Source: DATBAK01 sp036787815 | GTDB taxonomy: Bacteria > Actinomycetota > Acidimicrobiia > IMCC26256 > PALSA-610 | NCBI GenBank assembly: GCA_036787815.1 | Contig: DAIQOP010000183.1 | Location: forward strand, 1 to 7,870 | DNA: 7,870 nt | Direction of reading: 5' to 3' | Shown here: positions 1 through 5,972 of the stretch, piece after piece | Layout: each line of letters starts with the position of its first letter | Numbering within the stretch: the stretch's first letter is position 1 | Translations under genes and position numbers: made by a program | Notes under the pieces: generated by a model | Seen by the model: the letters and a program-made list of their open reading frames with translations, nothing else | What the model was told of the DNA's origin: nothing | The model's database searches: none

Positions 1-1
1 G

Positions 2-130
2 AAGCAGCAGCTGTTCGACCTGCTTCACGAGCCGCCTCCCGAGATCGACGTGCTCACGGCCGCCGAGCAGCGCGAGCTGCGCGATCTGCTCCGTAAGATC
101 GCCGATGCGCGCAGCGCGGCGAGCGGGTGA
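2..130 (+). CDS. Probable MarR-family regulator, C-terminal fragment
   Basis: The window opens inside a reading frame that gives 42 residues and ends in TGA at 128-130. The visible part is a charged amphipathic helix, LTAAEQRELRDLLRKIADA, after a short proline-rich turn (HEPPPE). This 'L-T-x-x-E-x-x-x-L-x-x-L-L-x-K-I' pattern is typical of the last helix of MarR-family winged-helix repressors, which forms part of the dimer interface. The DNA-binding part lies outside the window, so the family call rests on the tail alone. The next gene starts 16 bases after the stop on the same strand, so the two may be co-transcribed. Another helical protein with a similar tail cannot be excluded. Confidence 0.5.
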   Translation, partial: KQQLFDLLHEPPPEIDVLTAAEQRELRDLLRKIADARSAASG

Positions 131-146
131 TCTCCGGGGGGACGCG

Positions 147-1601
147 GTGACCGACGGTTCTCGTAGCACGGCCGGTGGCGAGTGGTACGACCGCTTCGAC
201 CGCCGCGACTTCCTGCGCGGCGCGGCGATGCTCGGCACCGCGGTCGCGCTCGGCGCGTGCACCGGTACCAGCGCGAAGCGCTCGGCACCGACGTCGGGGC
301 CCACATCGGCACCGCGTGCCACGACGACGACACTCGCACCGAAGCGGACGCGTCGTCCGGGGGAGCGCCCCGACCCGACGAAGCCCGAGGGCACCGACAC
401 GCTGCCCCAGATCGAGCACATCGTCGTCGTGATGATGGAGAACCACTCGTTCGACAACTACCTCGGTGTCATCGGCCGCGGCGACGGGCTTCCCGTCGAC
501 GCGTCGGGTAAGCCCAAGGTCGCGCTCTCCGACGGCAACGGCGGCTACATCCACTCGTTCCGCATGCCGACCACGTGCCAGCTCAAGTCGCTGCCGAGCC
601 AGTCGTGGCCCGCGAGCCACCGCGCGCTCGGCCACGGCGACAACTCGGGTTTCGTCGAGGCGTGCGGCCCGTCGGCGATGGGTTACTTCACCCCCGAAGA
701 CATCCCGTTCTACGCCGGGCTCGCGCGCACCTACCCGCTGTGCGACCGTTGGTTCGCGTCGTGCCTCGCGCAGACGTATCCGAACCGGCGCTTCCTCATG
801 GCGGGCACCGCGGCCGGCATCATCGACACGACGACGGCTTCGATCCTGGCTCCACCTCCGCCCAACGGCGTGATCATGGAACGGCTCGAGGCGCACCGGA
901 TCTCGTGGATGAACTACTACACCGACCTTCCCGCGACGTTCCTGTTCCCGCAGTTCATGGTCAACCGCCCCGCCCACCGCGCGCACATCGATCGCTTCTA
1001 CCGCGACGCGGCCGCGGGCACGCTGCCCGGCGTGTCGTTCGTCGACCCCGGCTTCGACACCGACGAGTCGGAAGAGAACCCGGCCGACATCAGGGTCGGT
1101 GAGCGGTTCACGGCGAAGGTCGTGCACGCGGTCACCACGGGCAAGGCCTGGGACAAGACGCTCCTCGTCTGGCTCTACGACGAGGGCGGCGGCTACTACG
1201 ACCATGTCCCGCCGCCGCGCGTCATCGCTCCCGACACGATCGCGCCGCGGCTGCCGGCCGGGTTCCCGCCCGGAGGCTACGACCAGTACGGGTTTCGGGT
1301 ACCGGCGGTGATCGTGTCCCCGTACGCCCGCCGCGATTACGTCTCGCACGCGGTGCACGACCACACGTCGGTGCTGAAGCTGATCGAGACGAAATGGAAC
1401 CTGCCCGCGCTCACCTTCCGCGACGCGAACGCCGACGACCTGCTCGACGCGCTCGACCTCTCGGCCCCACCCGCGTTCGCGGAGCCGCCGGCGCTCCCCG
1501 AGCCCGCGCTCGGCTTGAACGGGCCCCTGCCCGCAGCCGATTGTGGCGGCAAGGGCGCGGGCGCGATCCCGCCGCCCGGGGCCCGCACGACCACACCCTG
1601 A
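147..1601 (+). CDS. Tat-exported lipoprotein phosphoesterase (phospholipase C / acid phosphatase family)
   Basis: This is a 484-residue protein of the phosphoesterase family PF04185, which includes bacterial phospholipases C and the Francisella acid phosphatase AcpA. It should hydrolyse phosphate mono- or diesters outside the cytoplasmic membrane. I chose GTG 147 because a purine-rich GGGGGGA (136-142) precedes it and it puts the export signal near the N-terminus; an upstream ATG at 105 would overlap the previous gene. The twin-arginine motif DRRDFLR spans residues 18-24, followed by a hydrophobic stretch and a lipobox (LGAC) with Cys38. A Thr/Pro-rich spacer comes next. Family motifs follow in order: VVVMMENHSFDNYLG with metal-binding candidates Glu98 and Asn99, QTYPNRR with Thr210 at the usual Ser/Thr nucleophile position, and YDEGGGYYDHVPPP with Asp345, Glu346 and His353. 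Next come GFRVPAVIVSPYAR and HDHTSVLKLIE. The length resembles mycobacterial Plc proteins. There are no extra C-terminal domains of the haemolytic PlcH type. The substrate (phospholipid or soluble phosphoester) cannot be told from the sequence. Confidence 0.9.
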   Translation: MTDGSRSTAGGEWYDRFDRRDFLRGAAMLGTAVALGACTGTSAKRSAPTSGPTSAPRATTTTLAPKRTRRPGERPDPTKPEGTDTLPQIEHIVVVMMENHSFDNYLGVIGRGDGLPVDASGKPKVALSDGNGGYIHSFRMPTTCQLKSLPSQSWPASHRALGHGDNSGFVEACGPSAMGYFTPEDIPFYAGLARTYPLCDRWFASCLAQTYPNRRFLMAGTAAGIIDTTTASILAPPPPNGVIMERLEAHRISWMNYYTDLPATFLFPQFMVNRPAHRAHIDRFYRDAAAGTLPGVSFVDPGFDTDESEENPADIRVGERFTAKVVHAVTTGKAWDKTLLVWLYDEGGGYYDHVPPPRVIAPDTIAPRLPAGFPPGGYDQYGFRVPAVIVSPYARRDYVSHAVHDHTSVLKLIETKWNLPALTFRDANADDLLDALDLSAPPAFAEPPALPEPALGLNGPLPAADCGGKGAGAIPPPGARTTTP

Positions 1602-1692
1602 TCGTCGCGAACCGCCGACGCCGAGCCACCGCCGGCGCGCGGTTGGGCCTGTGTAACGTGTTCGCCGAGGGTGGTCTCCCTGACTTGGGGGG

Positions 1693-1943
1693 TTGGTGCG
1701 CGAGCAGCTGGTGGACGCGCGGGCGAGCGAGGGAACCGGGCTGCGGCGGATGTCTCCGAACGTCGAGGAGGCATCGGCCGACCTCGGCGCCGACACCTTC
1801 CAGACCTTTCGGTACGTGACCCTTCCGTTGAGCTCCCGATCGTCCACGCTGTCGCGACGGGCGTCGTGCTCCTCTCGATCGTCCCGGTCTACTTCGCGCA
1901 GCGGCTCACCGACGCCGGAGCAACCGGTGGCGGCGCGCTGTGA
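1693..1943 (+). pseudogene. Relic of an ABC-transporter permease (polyamine/PotC-like), frameshifted with internal deletion
   Basis: No intact gene fits between 1602 and 1958, but two pieces of one protein family can be read in different frames. From about 1747 to 1823 the frame beginning at 1693 (TTG) encodes LRRMSPNVEEASADLGAD followed by TFQTFRYVTLPL. This is the EAA loop by which ABC importer inner-membrane subunits contact the ATPase. From about 1830 the coding sense moves to another frame and reads VHAVATGVVLLSIVPVYFAQ then RLTD, ending at TGA 1941-1943. That matches the last transmembrane helix and tail of the same permeases. The 40-50 residues that normally separate these parts (two membrane segments and a loop) are missing, and the frame changes at the junction near 1820-1832. 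The N-terminal two thirds of a permease are absent too, and a stop at 1681-1683 closes the frame upstream. The family is inferred from the EAA motif; polyamine- or spermidine-type importers look closest. No partner ATPase or binding protein lies in the window. Confidence 0.68.
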
Positions 1944-1973
1944 CGACGCGGTGACGACGTGGTGACGACGCGA
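1941..1973 (+). repeat. Three-copy 11-bp tandem repeat at the rhamnosidase start
   Basis: Three consecutive 11-mers share TGACGACG: TGACGACGCGG (1941-1951), TGACGACGTGG (1952-1962) and TGACGACGCGA (1963-1973). The first copy contains the stop codon of the permease relic. The second and third carry the candidate GTG starts of the rhamnosidase (1959 and 1962). A further GTG at 1951 is in another frame and stops after four codons. Eleven is not a multiple of three, so a gain or loss of one unit would alter the spacing and frame of signals around the start. Confidence 0.75.
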
Positions 1974-4856
1974 CTCCGCGCTCTGGCCGTGCTCTGCGCG
2001 GCGGCCACGCTCATGGGCGCCGGGATGCGGGGCAACGTCGCGGCGGGCGACCGCCCGCCGGGCGCGCCGACCGGCCTCCGCGTCGACGAGGCCACCGCGC
2101 CGCTGTGGGTCACCGGTGCACCGACCTTCGGTTGGATCCCGTCGGATCCCGACCGCGGCGAGATCCAGACGGCGTACCGGATCGTCGTGGACCTGCAACC
2201 GCGCAACCCGACCCTCCGAGGTCGCCGGATCTGGGACAGCGGGCGCGTGGAGTCGGGTGCCGAGGCGTTCGTGCCGGCGCCGGGTCTGCACCTCGAACCC
2301 GATCGGTCGTACACCTGGACGGTCCAGACCTGGGACCGCGCCGGAACGAGCGGGCCGTTCGCCGCCCCCGCGTCCTTCGACAGCGCCCTCGACGACCGCG
2401 ACTGGTTCGCCGACTGGATCCGGCGCTCGAGCCCGCCGACGAACGCGTTCGAGGACTACTTCCTGGTGCGCCGGAAGTTCGTCGTCGGCGCGACACCGGT
2501 CGTGCGGGCCCGGGCGTACGTGGCGGCGGGTCAGCAGTACGCGCTCTACGTCAACGGCACGCGGGTCGGCGGCGGACCGTCGTACTCCTATCCCGACGAG
2601 CAGTACTACCAGGCGACCGACATCGCGAAGTACCTGCAACCCGGTGCGCCGAACGTGATCGCGATGGTCGTCCACAACCTCGGGGGAGGGCAGGGGCGCC
2701 CGGAGGAGCCGCCGGGGGTCATCGCGCAGATCACGATCNNNNNNNNNNCGGTCGACCACCTCAATGGCGGCCGCCAGACGATCACCACCAACGGTGCGTG
2801 GAGATGGCACCCCGGCCCCTGGTTGCCGGCCCCGCCGCGCAACGACGAAGGCGACTTCGTCGAGCGCATCGACGCGCGCCTCGTGGCCTCCGATTGGACC
2901 CTCGCGACGTTCGACGACCGCCGTTGGGAGCACGCCGCGGTGATCGGTCCCCAGGGCACGAAGCCGTGGACGCATCTCGTCGCCCAGCGCACGCGGATCG
3001 TCGAGCAGCCGGTGAAGCCGGTGCGGTTCCGGCGGCTGGCGACGGGCGCGTACGTGGCCGACTTCGGATCGGTGATCGCCGCGACCCCGGTCGTCACGCT
3101 GCACGCGGGGAAGGCCGGTCGCCACCTCGGCCTGATCCAGGGCTTCCTCCTCGGTCCGAACGGCGAGGTCTCGACGACGAACGGGACCCAGGCCACGAAC
3201 ATGCGCGACGACTACGTCGAACGCGACGGCGCCCAAACGGTGCGCCCGTTCGGGTACCTCGGCTTCCGCTACCTCGAGGTCACCGACCCGCAGGAGGCGC
3301 TGACGGCGGCCGACGTGGTGGCCGAGGCCCGCCACGCGGAGATGCCCGACCCGAACGCGAGCACCTTCGCGTCGTCGTCGGCGGTCCTCGACCGCATCTG
3401 GGCGCTGGCCGCGCACTCCGCGCTCTACGGCTCGCAGGAGCAGTTCGTCGACACGCCGACCCGGGAGAAGGGTCAGTTCGTGCGTGACGCCGCGAACATC
3501 TCGAGCGTCACCTCGATCGCGTTCGCGGAGCGCAACCTCACCTGGCAGGGGCTGCGCGATTTCGCGCGATCGCAGAGGAAGTTCTGGCCCGACGGCCGCG
3601 TCAACGCGGTGTACCCGAACAGCGACGGCGCGCGCGACATCCCCGACTTCGCCGAGGACTACGTCGGGTGGGTGCTGCAGGACTACGAGCTGACCGGCGA
3701 TCGCGCCACCCTTGCCGACCTGTATCCCGTCATCGTGAACGTCGCGCGCTACGTGGCCCACGCGATCCACGAGCCGGTCGGCCTCGTGACCGACCTCCCC
3801 GGCGGTGGCGGTGATTACGAGGGCGGCATCGTCGACTGGCCCGCGGCGATGCGCTACGGATACGACCGCACGAGTGCCGCGCTCACGACGGTGAACATCC
3901 TCGGCATCGAGGTCTTCCGCGAGGTCGCCGCGGCGGCGCGCGAACTACACCGACCCGCATCCGAGGTGCGGTTGCAGCTCGCGCGCGCGACCTCGCTCAC
4001 AAAGGCGGTCAACGCGCGGCTGCGCCGCGCCGACGGGGTCTACATCGACGGCCTGCACCAGGACGGCACGAAGAGCACCCACGCGTCGCAGCAGGCGAAC
4101 GCCTACGCCCTCGCGGCGGGCATCGTTCCGGCTGCCGACCGGCCGGCCGTGGTGCGCCGCGTCGTGAGCCTCGGCATGGCGATGGGGCCCGATGTCGCCG
4201 GCGTGCTGCTCGCCGGCCTGCACGGTTCTGGGAACGATCAGGCACTCGTCGACCTCGTGAGCAACGCGAAGATCCCGGGTTGGGCCCAGATCCTCGCCCG
4301 CGGCGCGACCTTCACCTGGGAGAGCTGGAACGCGCGCGACGTACCCGGCGACAGCGAGTCGCACGCGTGGGGTGCGACGGTGCTTCCGGCGCTCACGAAC
4401 GACGTGCTCGGCGTCCGGGTCGCCGCGCCCGGTGCGAGTCGAGTCGCGGTCGCGCCACCGCACACGACCGTCACGTTCGCTCGCGGCCGCCTCGCGACCG
4501 AGCGCGGACCCGTCGCGGTCGCGTGGCGCCGGACCGATGCCGAGCACCTCACCCTCGAGCTCACCGTGCCCGACAACGTCGTCGCCGCCGTGCGCCTGCC
4601 GACCGCGAACGCGCGAGGCGTGCACGAAGGTGGGCGCAGCTTGGGGTCCGTGTCGGGCGTGAAGGTCGCAGGAAGCGGCTCGGGATCGGTGCTGCTCACG
4701 GTCGGTTCGGGCCGCTACTCGTTCGCGGTCGCGCCCGCACCGCCCGCGCCGAGCCGGCGACCGTGGATCCTGCTCGGGGTGCCGTTGGCCGTGCTCGTGA
4801 TCGCCGGGGCCGTCTTCGCCGCCCGCCGCCGATCTCGAGGGCGAGGGGTAACCTGA
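1959..4856 (+). CDS. Secreted, membrane-anchored GH78 alpha-L-rhamnosidase-like protein
   Basis: This is about 965 residues, with ten N at 2739-2748 counted as four unknown residues. Glycoside hydrolase family 78 enzymes release terminal alpha-L-rhamnose from glycans or glycosides. A Sec signal peptide is visible (basic TTRLR, then a hydrophobic run to about residue 25). The N-terminal beta domain (about 37-150) begins PTGLRVDEATAPLW and has IWDSGRVESG and YTWTVQTWDRAG, typical of the family. The rhamnosidase N-terminal carbohydrate-binding module (about 165-310) and a beta-sandwich (about 340-440) follow. The (alpha/alpha)6 catalytic barrel carries DTPTREKGQFVRDA: Asp498, Glu503 and Asp510 have the same spacing as the catalytic acid cluster of Bacillus GH78 RhaB as I recall it. 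Glu788 in TWESW is the likely general base, and SHAWGA closes the barrel. A C-terminal beta domain is followed by a membrane helix (about 935-955) and RRRSRGRGVT, giving a surface anchor with a cytoplasmic basic tail. The start may be GTG 1959 or 1962; no clear ribosome-binding site is seen. The substrate is unknown. Confidence 0.88.
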   Translation: MVTTRLRALAVLCAAATLMGAGMRGNVAAGDRPPGAPTGLRVDEATAPLWVTGAPTFGWIPSDPDRGEIQTAYRIVVDLQPRNPTLRGRRIWDSGRVESGAEAFVPAPGLHLEPDRSYTWTVQTWDRAGTSGPFAAPASFDSALDDRDWFADWIRRSSPPTNAFEDYFLVRRKFVVGATPVVRARAYVAAGQQYALYVNGTRVGGGPSYSYPDEQYYQATDIAKYLQPGAPNVIAMVVHNLGGGQGRPEEPPGVIAQITIXXXXVDHLNGGRQTITTNGAWRWHPGPWLPAPPRNDEGDFVERIDARLVASDWTLATFDDRRWEHAAVIGPQGTKPWTHLVAQRTRIVEQPVKPVRFRRLATGAYVADFGSVIAATPVVTLHAGKAGRHLGLIQGFLLGPNGEVSTTNGTQATNMRDDYVERDGAQTVRPFGYLGFRYLEVTDPQEALTAADVVAEARHAEMPDPNASTFASSSAVLDRIWALAAHSALYGSQEQFVDTPTREKGQFVRDAANISSVTSIAFAERNLTWQGLRDFARSQRKFWPDGRVNAVYPNSDGARDIPDFAEDYVGWVLQDYELTGDRATLADLYPVIVNVARYVAHAIHEPVGLVTDLPGGGGDYEGGIVDWPAAMRYGYDRTSAALTTVNILGIEVFREVAAAARELHRPASEVRLQLARATSLTKAVNARLRRADGVYIDGLHQDGTKSTHASQQANAYALAAGIVPAADRPAVVRRVVSLGMAMGPDVAGVLLAGLHGSGNDQALVDLVSNAKIPGWAQILARGATFTWESWNARDVPGDSESHAWGATVLPALTNDVLGVRVAAPGASRVAVAPPHTTVTFARGRLATERGPVAVAWRRTDAEHLTLELTVPDNVVAAVRLPTANARGVHEGGRSLGSVSGVKVAGSGSGSVLLTVGSGRYSFAVAPAPPAPSRRPWILLGVPLAVLVIAGAVFAARRRSRGRGVT
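2739..2748. other. Assembly gap (ten N)
   Basis: Ten ambiguous bases interrupt the rhamnosidase between AQITI and VDHLNGGRQ. The reading frame and the domain pattern agree on both sides, so the two flanks belong to one gene. The run is probably a scaffolding placeholder, and its true length is not known. Confidence 0.95.
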
Positions 4857-4860
4857 GCCC

Positions 4861-5442
4861 ATGGCCGATCCGGCGACGTTCGCCGACCTTGCGATGCCCT
4901 ACATGTCGGCCCTCTACGCGGCCGCGATGCGCATGACCCGCAACCCCACCGACGCCGAGGATCTCGTGCAGGAGACCTACCTGCGGGCCTACCGGGGCTT
5001 CGGGGGCTTCACCGAGGGCACGAACCTCAAGGCCTGGCTCTACAAGATCCTCACGAACACCTTCATCAACCAGTACCGGGCCAAGAAGCGCCGCCCCGAG
5101 CAGGTCGACCTCGACGACACCGAGGACTTCTACCTGTTCCGCCGGCTCGGGGGCCTCGAGGCCGTCGATGCGGCCCGCACGCCCGAGACGGAGGTGCTCG
5201 ACGCCATCCCCGACGCCGAGGTGAAGCAGGCCCTCGAGTCGATTCCCGAGCAGTTCCGGATGGCCGTGATCCTCTGCGATATCGAGGGATTCTCGTACAA
5301 GGAGATCGCCGAGATCCTCGACGTACCGATCGGAACGGTCATGAGTCGCATCCATCGAGGAAGAAAGCTCCTCCAGAAGCGGTTGTGGGACTTCGCCGGG
5401 GAACACAATCTGCGGCCGGTCGAGAGCGCGACAGGGAGCTAG
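4861..5442 (+). CDS. sigR: ECF RNA polymerase sigma factor, SigR/SigH (thiol-stress) type
   Basis: This 193-residue sigma-70 family factor directs RNA polymerase to stress promoters. Region 2 (about 10-78) includes DAEDLVQETYLRAYRGF and GTNLKAWLYKILTNTFINQY, the promoter -10 melting and recognition part. An acidic linker (DLDDTEDFY) follows. Region 4 (about 125-178) has IPEQFRMAVILCDIEGFSY then KEIAEILDVPIGTVMSRIHR, the helix-turn-helix that reads the -35 element. The wording is very close to mycobacterial SigH and Streptomyces SigR, which control the disulfide and oxidative stress response. The adjacent zinc anti-sigma gene supports this. ATG 4861 lies four bases after the rhamnosidase stop; an AGGGG at 4844-4848 inside that gene could serve as ribosome-binding site at long spacing. 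I found no clear SigR-type promoter (GGAAT/GTT) just upstream, so self-regulation is not shown. Its regulon in this organism is unknown. Confidence 0.92.
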   Translation: MADPATFADLAMPYMSALYAAAMRMTRNPTDAEDLVQETYLRAYRGFGGFTEGTNLKAWLYKILTNTFINQYRAKKRRPEQVDLDDTEDFYLFRRLGGLEAVDAARTPETEVLDAIPDAEVKQALESIPEQFRMAVILCDIEGFSYKEIAEILDVPIGTVMSRIHRGRKLLQKRLWDFAGEHNLRPVESATGS

Positions 5443-5447
5443 CCCGG

Positions 5448-5687
5448 ATGGACTGCGACAAGGCGATCCACCAGGTGTATTCGTACCTCGACGGCGAGCT
5501 CACGGTCTGGAAGCGGGTGGCGATCACCCGCCACCTCGACGAGTGCCCGCCCTGCCTCCAGGGCTTCTCCTTCGAGATCGAGCTGCGGCGGGTCATCGTC
5601 TCGAAGTGCTCCGAAGAGGTGCCCGAGGCACTGCGCAACCGCATCGCCGAGGCCCTCGGGTCGGGCAGCGATCCGTTCCCCCGCTGA
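5448..5687 (+). CDS. rsrA: Zinc-binding anti-sigma factor, RsrA/RshA type
   Basis: This 79-residue cytoplasmic protein is predicted to bind and silence the sigma factor encoded just upstream, and to let go when its thiols are oxidised. The zinc anti-sigma signature H-x3-C-x2-C is present as HLDECPPC (His29, Cys33, Cys36). Cys3 sits where RsrA has its redox-active Cys11, and Cys54 in SKCSEEVPEALR matches the later conserved cysteine. YSYLDGEL is also family-typical. The start ATG 5448 has a good ribosome-binding site, AGGGAG at 5433-5438, nine bases upstream and inside the end of the sigma gene; only five bases separate the two genes. The protein is shorter than Streptomyces RsrA (about 105 residues), lacking the N-terminal extension and the C-terminal tail. 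It has four cysteines rather than seven. Assignment is strong from motif plus position; redox sensing is inferred. Confidence 0.9.
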   Translation: MDCDKAIHQVYSYLDGELTVWKRVAITRHLDECPPCLQGFSFEIELRRVIVSKCSEEVPEALRNRIAEALGSGSDPFPR

Positions 5688-5736
5688 CGCTCCTCTAACA
5701 TCTGCCGCAGACGGTGAGTTCTGGATCTGAGGAGCG
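5688..5736 (+). promoter_or_regulatory. Inverted repeat enclosing the ribosome-binding site of the next gene
   Basis: The gap after the anti-sigma gene has perfect 8-base arms, CGCTCCTC (5688-5695) and GAGGAGCG (5729-5736), separated by 33 bases. A small palindrome, TCTGC-C-GCAGA (5701-5711), lies in the loop. The right arm contains GAGGAG (5729-5734), the ribosome-binding site for GTG 5745 at ten-base spacing. Pairing in the mRNA would hide that site and could lower translation. No T-run follows, so a simple intrinsic terminator is less likely. The repeat is seen; the control role is inferred. Confidence 0.4.
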
Positions 5737-5744
5737 CTAACCCG

Positions 5745-5972
5745 GTGAAACCTTCGGAAATCCTCGGCATGATCGGCGCGGTCGTGTTCGCGCTCGGCAC
5801 CGCTGCCATCGCTGTCTTCATGTACGTCGACCGCCACCACGCCAAGCCGTGGCACTTCTGGATCGCGCCCCTGCTGGCCATCGGCGCCGCGGCCGCGCTC
5901 CTCCAGCTGGCCGTGGGCTACTGGGTCAAGGTCGGCCGGCTCGAGACCAAAGGTCGCCCACGGAGTGACTGA
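5745..5972 (+). CDS. Small two-helix membrane protein of unknown function
   Basis: I do not recognise this 75-residue protein. It starts at GTG 5745 after a GAGGAG ribosome-binding site at 5729-5734. Two hydrophobic segments are clear: ILGMIGAVVFALGTAAIAVF (about 6-25) and FWIAPLLAIGAAAALLQLAV (about 42-61). They are joined by a short loop with YVDRHHAKPWH, rich in His and basic residues. The tail KVGRLETKGRPRSD is basic and probably cytoplasmic, which by the positive-inside rule would place both ends inside. It sits between the anti-sigma gene and the zincin, and its last codons overlap the zincin start by eight bases, which suggests translational coupling. The His-His loop could bind a metal, but nothing else supports that. 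That it is a real gene is supported by the ribosome-binding site, the membrane pattern and the overlap. Confidence 0.75.
   Translation: MKPSEILGMIGAVVFALGTAAIAVFMYVDRHHAKPWHFWIAPLLAIGAAAALLQLAVGYWVKVGRLETKGRPRSD

Noticed and set aside
105..146. Upstream ATG start at 105 for the phosphoesterase
   Set aside because: It would overlap the preceding frame by 26 bases and add 14 residues before the Tat signal. GTG 147 has a purine-rich site just before it.
1626..1647. GC-rich imperfect hairpin after the phosphoesterase gene (ACCGC 1628-1632, GCGGT 1639-1643)
   Set aside because: The stem is only five perfect base pairs, no T-run follows, and such short stems are common at this base composition.
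1671..1943. A 90-codon plus-strand frame as an intact small protein
   Set aside because: Only its second half resembles a known family (permease terminal helix). The matching EAA loop lies in another frame, so a pseudogene explains it better.
54..3770. A 1238-codon open frame on the minus strand opposite the phosphoesterase and rhamnosidase genes
   Set aside because: Its product is Arg/Val/Asp-rich with no recognisable domain, and it runs opposite two well-supported genes. It also reads through the N gap. Long antisense frames are expected in GC-rich DNA.
4671..4703. GGAAG at 4671 as -35 of a SigR-type autoregulatory promoter
   Set aside because: No GTT occurs at the required 18-19 base spacing; the nearest GTC is about 25 bases away.
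3945..4862. A 305-codon minus-strand frame across the rhamnosidase 3' end
   Set aside because: It has low-complexity charged composition with no motif, and it is opposite the GH78 catalytic and C-terminal domains.
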